Below, one piece after another: positions 28,877 through 31,273 of a stretch of 31,273 nucleotides of DNA; the stretch's first letter is position 1, and each line of letters begins with the position of its first letter. The stretch comes from an uncultured Planctomycetales bacterium. Its GTDB lineage: Bacteria > Planctomycetota > Planctomycetia > Isosphaerales > Isosphaeraceae. The notes under the pieces are model-generated. The model searched no databases and was not told the DNA's origin. It saw nothing but the letters and a program-made list of their open reading frames with translations. The stretch is from the NCBI GenBank assembly GCA_937907525.1, contig CALCIB010000357.1, positions 1 to 31,273 on the forward strand, written 5' to 3'. The translations under genes were made by a program, and so were the position numbers.

Positions 28877-30283
28877 ATGCCCTCGACATTGTTTCAGAAG
28901 GTCTGGGACCGTCACGTCCTCTCCGTCACCCACGAGTCGACGCTGCTTTACATCGACCGCCACCTCATCCACGAGGTGACCAGCCCCCAGGCGTTCGACG
29001 GCCTCCGCCTCGCCGGCCGCAAGGTCCGCCGCCCCGACCTCACGTTCGCCACCATCGACCACAACGTCCCCACCGAGGACCAACTCCACGTCAAGGACCC
29101 GCTCTCCAAACGCCAGATCGAAACCCTCCGCGCCAACTGCGAGGAGTTCGGCGTCGAACTGTTCGACGTCAAGAGCGGCCGGCAAGGGATCGTCCACATG
29201 ATCGGCCCGGAACTGGGGCTGACCCTGCCGGGGACCACGATCGTCTGCGGCGACAGCCACACCAGCACCCACGGCGCGTTCGGCGCCCTGGCGTTCGGCA
29301 TCGGCACCAGCGAGGTCGAACACGTCCTGGCCACCCAGACCCTCTGGCAGGGCAAACGACCCGCCTCCCTGGGGATCGAGGTGACGGGCGAACTCGGCTT
29401 CGGCATGGAACCCAAGGACGTCATCCTCGCCGCGATCCGCGCCCTCGGCGTCGCCGGCGGCACCGGGACCGTCTTCGAGTACTACGGCCCCACCATCCGC
29501 GGCCTGTCGATGGAGGGCCGGATGACCATCTGCAACATGTCGATCGAGGGGGGCGCCCGCGCCGGCCTGATCGCGCCCGACGACGTGACGTTCGAATACC
29601 TCGCCGCCGGCGACCGCCCCTTCGCCCCCATGGGCCGGGCGCTCGACGCCGCCATCGCCGACTGGAAGACCCTCAAGACCGACGACGACGCCAAGTTCGA
29701 CCAGCACGTCGCCATCGACGCCTCCAAAATCGCCCCTCAGGTGACCTGGGGGACCAACCCGGCCATGACCGTCGACGCCGACGGCCACGTCCCGACCCTC
29801 GACGAACTCCCAAGCGCCCAGCGGGCCGAGGCCGAACGCGCCTACCAGTACATGGGCCTGACCCCCGGCGTCCCGATCGAGCGAATCCCCGTCGACGTCG
29901 TCTTCATCGGCTCCTGCACCAACGGCCGCATCGAGGACCTTCGGCGGGTCGCCGAGGTCATGAAGGGCCGCAAGAACGCCCAGGGCGTCCGGACCCTGAT
30001 CGTCCCCGGCAGCGAGCAGGTCCGCGCCCAGGCCGAGGCCGAGGGGCTCGACCGGATCTTCACGGCGTTCGGCGCCGAGTGGCGCGAGCCCGGTTGCAGC
30101 ATGTGCCTGGCGATGAACCCCGACAAGCTCCAACCCGGCCAACGCGCCGCCAGCACCAGCAACCGCAACTTCGAGGGCCGCCAGGGGCCCGGCGGCCGGA
30201 CCCACCTGCTCAGCCCCACCATGGCCGCCGCCGCCGCTGTCACCGGCCGCCTCACCGACGTCCGCCGCCTGCCGAAAGTCTGA
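28877..30283 (+). CDS. leuC: 3-isopropylmalate dehydratase large subunit
   Basis: A 468-residue aconitase-family subunit for the second step of leucine synthesis (2-isopropylmalate to 3-isopropylmalate). The 4Fe-4S ligands are C347 (GSCTNGR) and C407/C410 (GCSMC), the same numbering as in E. coli LeuC. Other family marks are DHNVPTED, GDSHTSTHGAFG and the late NRNFEGRQG. AAGGTGGA precedes the ATG. leuD follows after 100 bases. Confidence 0.97.
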   Translation: MPSTLFQKVWDRHVLSVTHESTLLYIDRHLIHEVTSPQAFDGLRLAGRKVRRPDLTFATIDHNVPTEDQLHVKDPLSKRQIETLRANCEEFGVELFDVKSGRQGIVHMIGPELGLTLPGTTIVCGDSHTSTHGAFGALAFGIGTSEVEHVLATQTLWQGKRPASLGIEVTGELGFGMEPKDVILAAIRALGVAGGTGTVFEYYGPTIRGLSMEGRMTICNMSIEGGARAGLIAPDDVTFEYLAAGDRPFAPMGRALDAAIADWKTLKTDDDAKFDQHVAIDASKIAPQVTWGTNPAMTVDADGHVPTLDELPSAQRAEAERAYQYMGLTPGVPIERIPVDVVFIGSCTNGRIEDLRRVAEVMKGRKNAQGVRTLIVPGSEQVRAQAEAEGLDRIFTAFGAEWREPGCSMCLAMNPDKLQPGQRAASTSNRNFEGRQGPGGRTHLLSPTMAAAAAVTGRLTDVRRLPKV

Positions 30284-30303
30284 CGACCGAACCGCGCCGC
30301 GCC

Positions 30304-30330
30304 GTCCCCACTCCCACCGGGAGAGGGGAC
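30304..30330 (+). other. hairpin between leuC and leuD
   Basis: GTCCCC-A-CTCCC, loop ACC, GGGAG-A-GGGGAC: a symmetric stem of 11 pairs with one A/A mismatch. It may tune leuC versus leuD expression by mRNA processing or partial termination, or be a small repeat. Confidence 0.5.
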
Positions 30331-30383
30331 TCGGATTCACCGACCTTACGACCACTCGACGCCCCCTCCGGATACCAGCCCCC

Positions 30384-31046
30384 ATGAAGCCGTTCACCGT
30401 CCATCGCGGCAAGGTCGCGGTCCTGGACTGGACCGACGTGAACACCGACCTGATCATCCCGGCGCGCTACCTCAAGCGGATCGAGCGCGTCGGCTACGGC
30501 CCGTTGTTCTTCGCCGACCGCCGCTACGTCCAGGGCGGGGCGCCGCCGATCGACCACCCCGAGAAGCACGGCGCGCCCGATCCCGACTTCCCGCTCAACC
30601 GCCCCGAAAACCAGGGGGCCAGCGTCCTGGTCGTCGGCAAGAACTTCGGCTGCGGCTCCAGCCGCGAGCACGCCGTCTGGGCCGTCGCCCAGGCCGGCTT
30701 CGCCGTCCTCGTCGCCCCCGGCAAGGACGAGGGCTTCGCCGACATCTTCGAGGGCAACGCCCTGAACAACGGCGTCCTCGCCATCGAAATCCCCACTCCC
30801 GACTGGGAGCGGATCGTCGAGGTCGCCGGCGCGGGCGGGGCCCAGGCCGTCGTCGACCTGCACAAGCAGACCGTCGTCGTCCAGAACGGCCCCGCCACCG
30901 TCGAAGTCCCCTTCGAAATCCCCGACGCCCGCCGCGAACGCCTCCTGAAAGGCCTCGACGCCGTCGCCGAGACCCTCCTGCTGGACGCCGACATCGCCCG
31001 CCACGAACAGGCCGCGCCGGCCTGGCTCAAGCCGGCGACGGCCTGA
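30384..31046 (+). CDS. leuD: 3-isopropylmalate dehydratase small subunit
   Basis: A 220-residue small (swivel) subunit that pairs with LeuC. Seen: DVNTDLIIPARYLKRI (18-33), KNFGCGSSREHAVWA (86-100; substrate-binding loop) and FEGNALNNGVL. The length is slightly above the usual 200 owing to a C-terminal tail. The ribosome site is poor, so coupling to leuC through a shared message is likely. A repeat element begins 11 bases past the stop. Confidence 0.95.
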   Translation: MKPFTVHRGKVAVLDWTDVNTDLIIPARYLKRIERVGYGPLFFADRRYVQGGAPPIDHPEKHGAPDPDFPLNRPENQGASVLVVGKNFGCGSSREHAVWAVAQAGFAVLVAPGKDEGFADIFEGNALNNGVLAIEIPTPDWERIVEVAGAGGAQAVVDLHKQTVVVQNGPATVEVPFEIPDARRERLLKGLDAVAETLLLDADIARHEQAAPAWLKPATA

Positions 31047-31057
31047 CCCGGAAAAAG

Positions 31058-31273
31058 CTGACCGTCACGGATTTTGGGGGCCTGAACGGGTCTTCCCCCC
31101 TCGCGGGGGAAGACAGACCGCGCAGCGGTCAGATGAGGGGGACGACGCGCGAGACGACCGTCGGAATTCACGGAGGCCCGTCCGACAAGCCCTGGACGTC
31201 GAAGGCGTTCTGGCGCGTCCCCCCCTCATCCGGCCCTTCGGGCCACCTTCCCCCGCGAGGGGGGAAGGATGAA
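31058..31273 (-). mobile_element. 248-bp MITE-like element, copy 2 (cut by window end)
   Basis: Starts with the same terminal repeat CTGACCGTCACGGATTTTG as copy 1, in the opposite orientation. The first 110 or so bases are almost identical to the reverse complement of copy 1, the middle is more diverged, and the visible end retains the CTTCCCCCGCGAGGGGGGAAG hairpin. About 30 bases and the far terminal repeat should lie beyond the window. The 8 bases before it are GGAAAAAG. Confidence 0.75.

Noticed and set aside
28544..30457. 637-residue open frame opposite leuC
   Set aside because: Antisense shadow of leuC; composition and lack of motifs match the other shadows.

Overview
The window is GC-rich, dense bacterial chromosomal DNA that looks like a planctomycete of the Isosphaeraceae type (Paludisphaera/Singulisphaera-like). 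This is an inference from several features together: high GC, a secreted redoxin fused to a CxxCH motif and a copper monooxygenase, tandem Uma2-family genes, an N-terminal motif resembling the planctomycete LEPR-XLL signature, a coupled carotenoid gene set, and intergenic hairpin repeats of a kind common in these genomes. No rRNA, tRNA, CRISPR array or phage module was seen.

Layout, left to right. 1-4314: a polytopic glycosyltransferase-39-like membrane protein (-), a secreted redoxin/copper monooxygenase fusion (+), and a small membrane protein (-). 4340-8875: a promoter, full-length cobalamin-dependent methionine synthase metH, then a small secreted protein. 8904-9677: a secreted protein with a C-terminal YHS-like domain (-). 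9768-10100: a composite nested inverted repeat. 10149-15188: four minus-strand genes joined by 4-base stop/start overlaps (two CrtI/CrtN-family oxidoreductases, a PlsC-like acyltransferase and a family 2 glycosyltransferase), read as a carotenoid desaturation and glycosyl/acyl modification operon. 15266-17369: an AI-2E/PerM family membrane protein and a probable surface protein (-).

17625-17872: a 248-bp MITE-like element with perfect 19-bp terminal inverted repeats and an 8-bp target duplication. 18155-26278 (+): the prkA - yeaH - spoVR stress/sporulation-type module, with three tandem Uma2-family genes placed between yeaH and spoVR and a small unknown gene overlapping the spoVR end. 26322-26567: another long inverted repeat. 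26595-26864: a small zinc-ribbon-like protein (-). 27077-31046 (+): lipB-like and lipA (overlapping) with a clear promoter, then leuC and leuD. A second, oppositely oriented copy of the 248-bp element begins 11 bases after leuD and runs off the window end.

How the genes work together: most are housekeeping (methionine, lipoate, leucine) or envelope/pigment functions. The parts most worth a second look are the Uma2 cluster inside the prkA-yeaH-spoVR module, a LipB homologue that seems to lack both catalytic residues, and the families of structured intergenic repeats. All family calls were made by reading the sequence; no database search was run.
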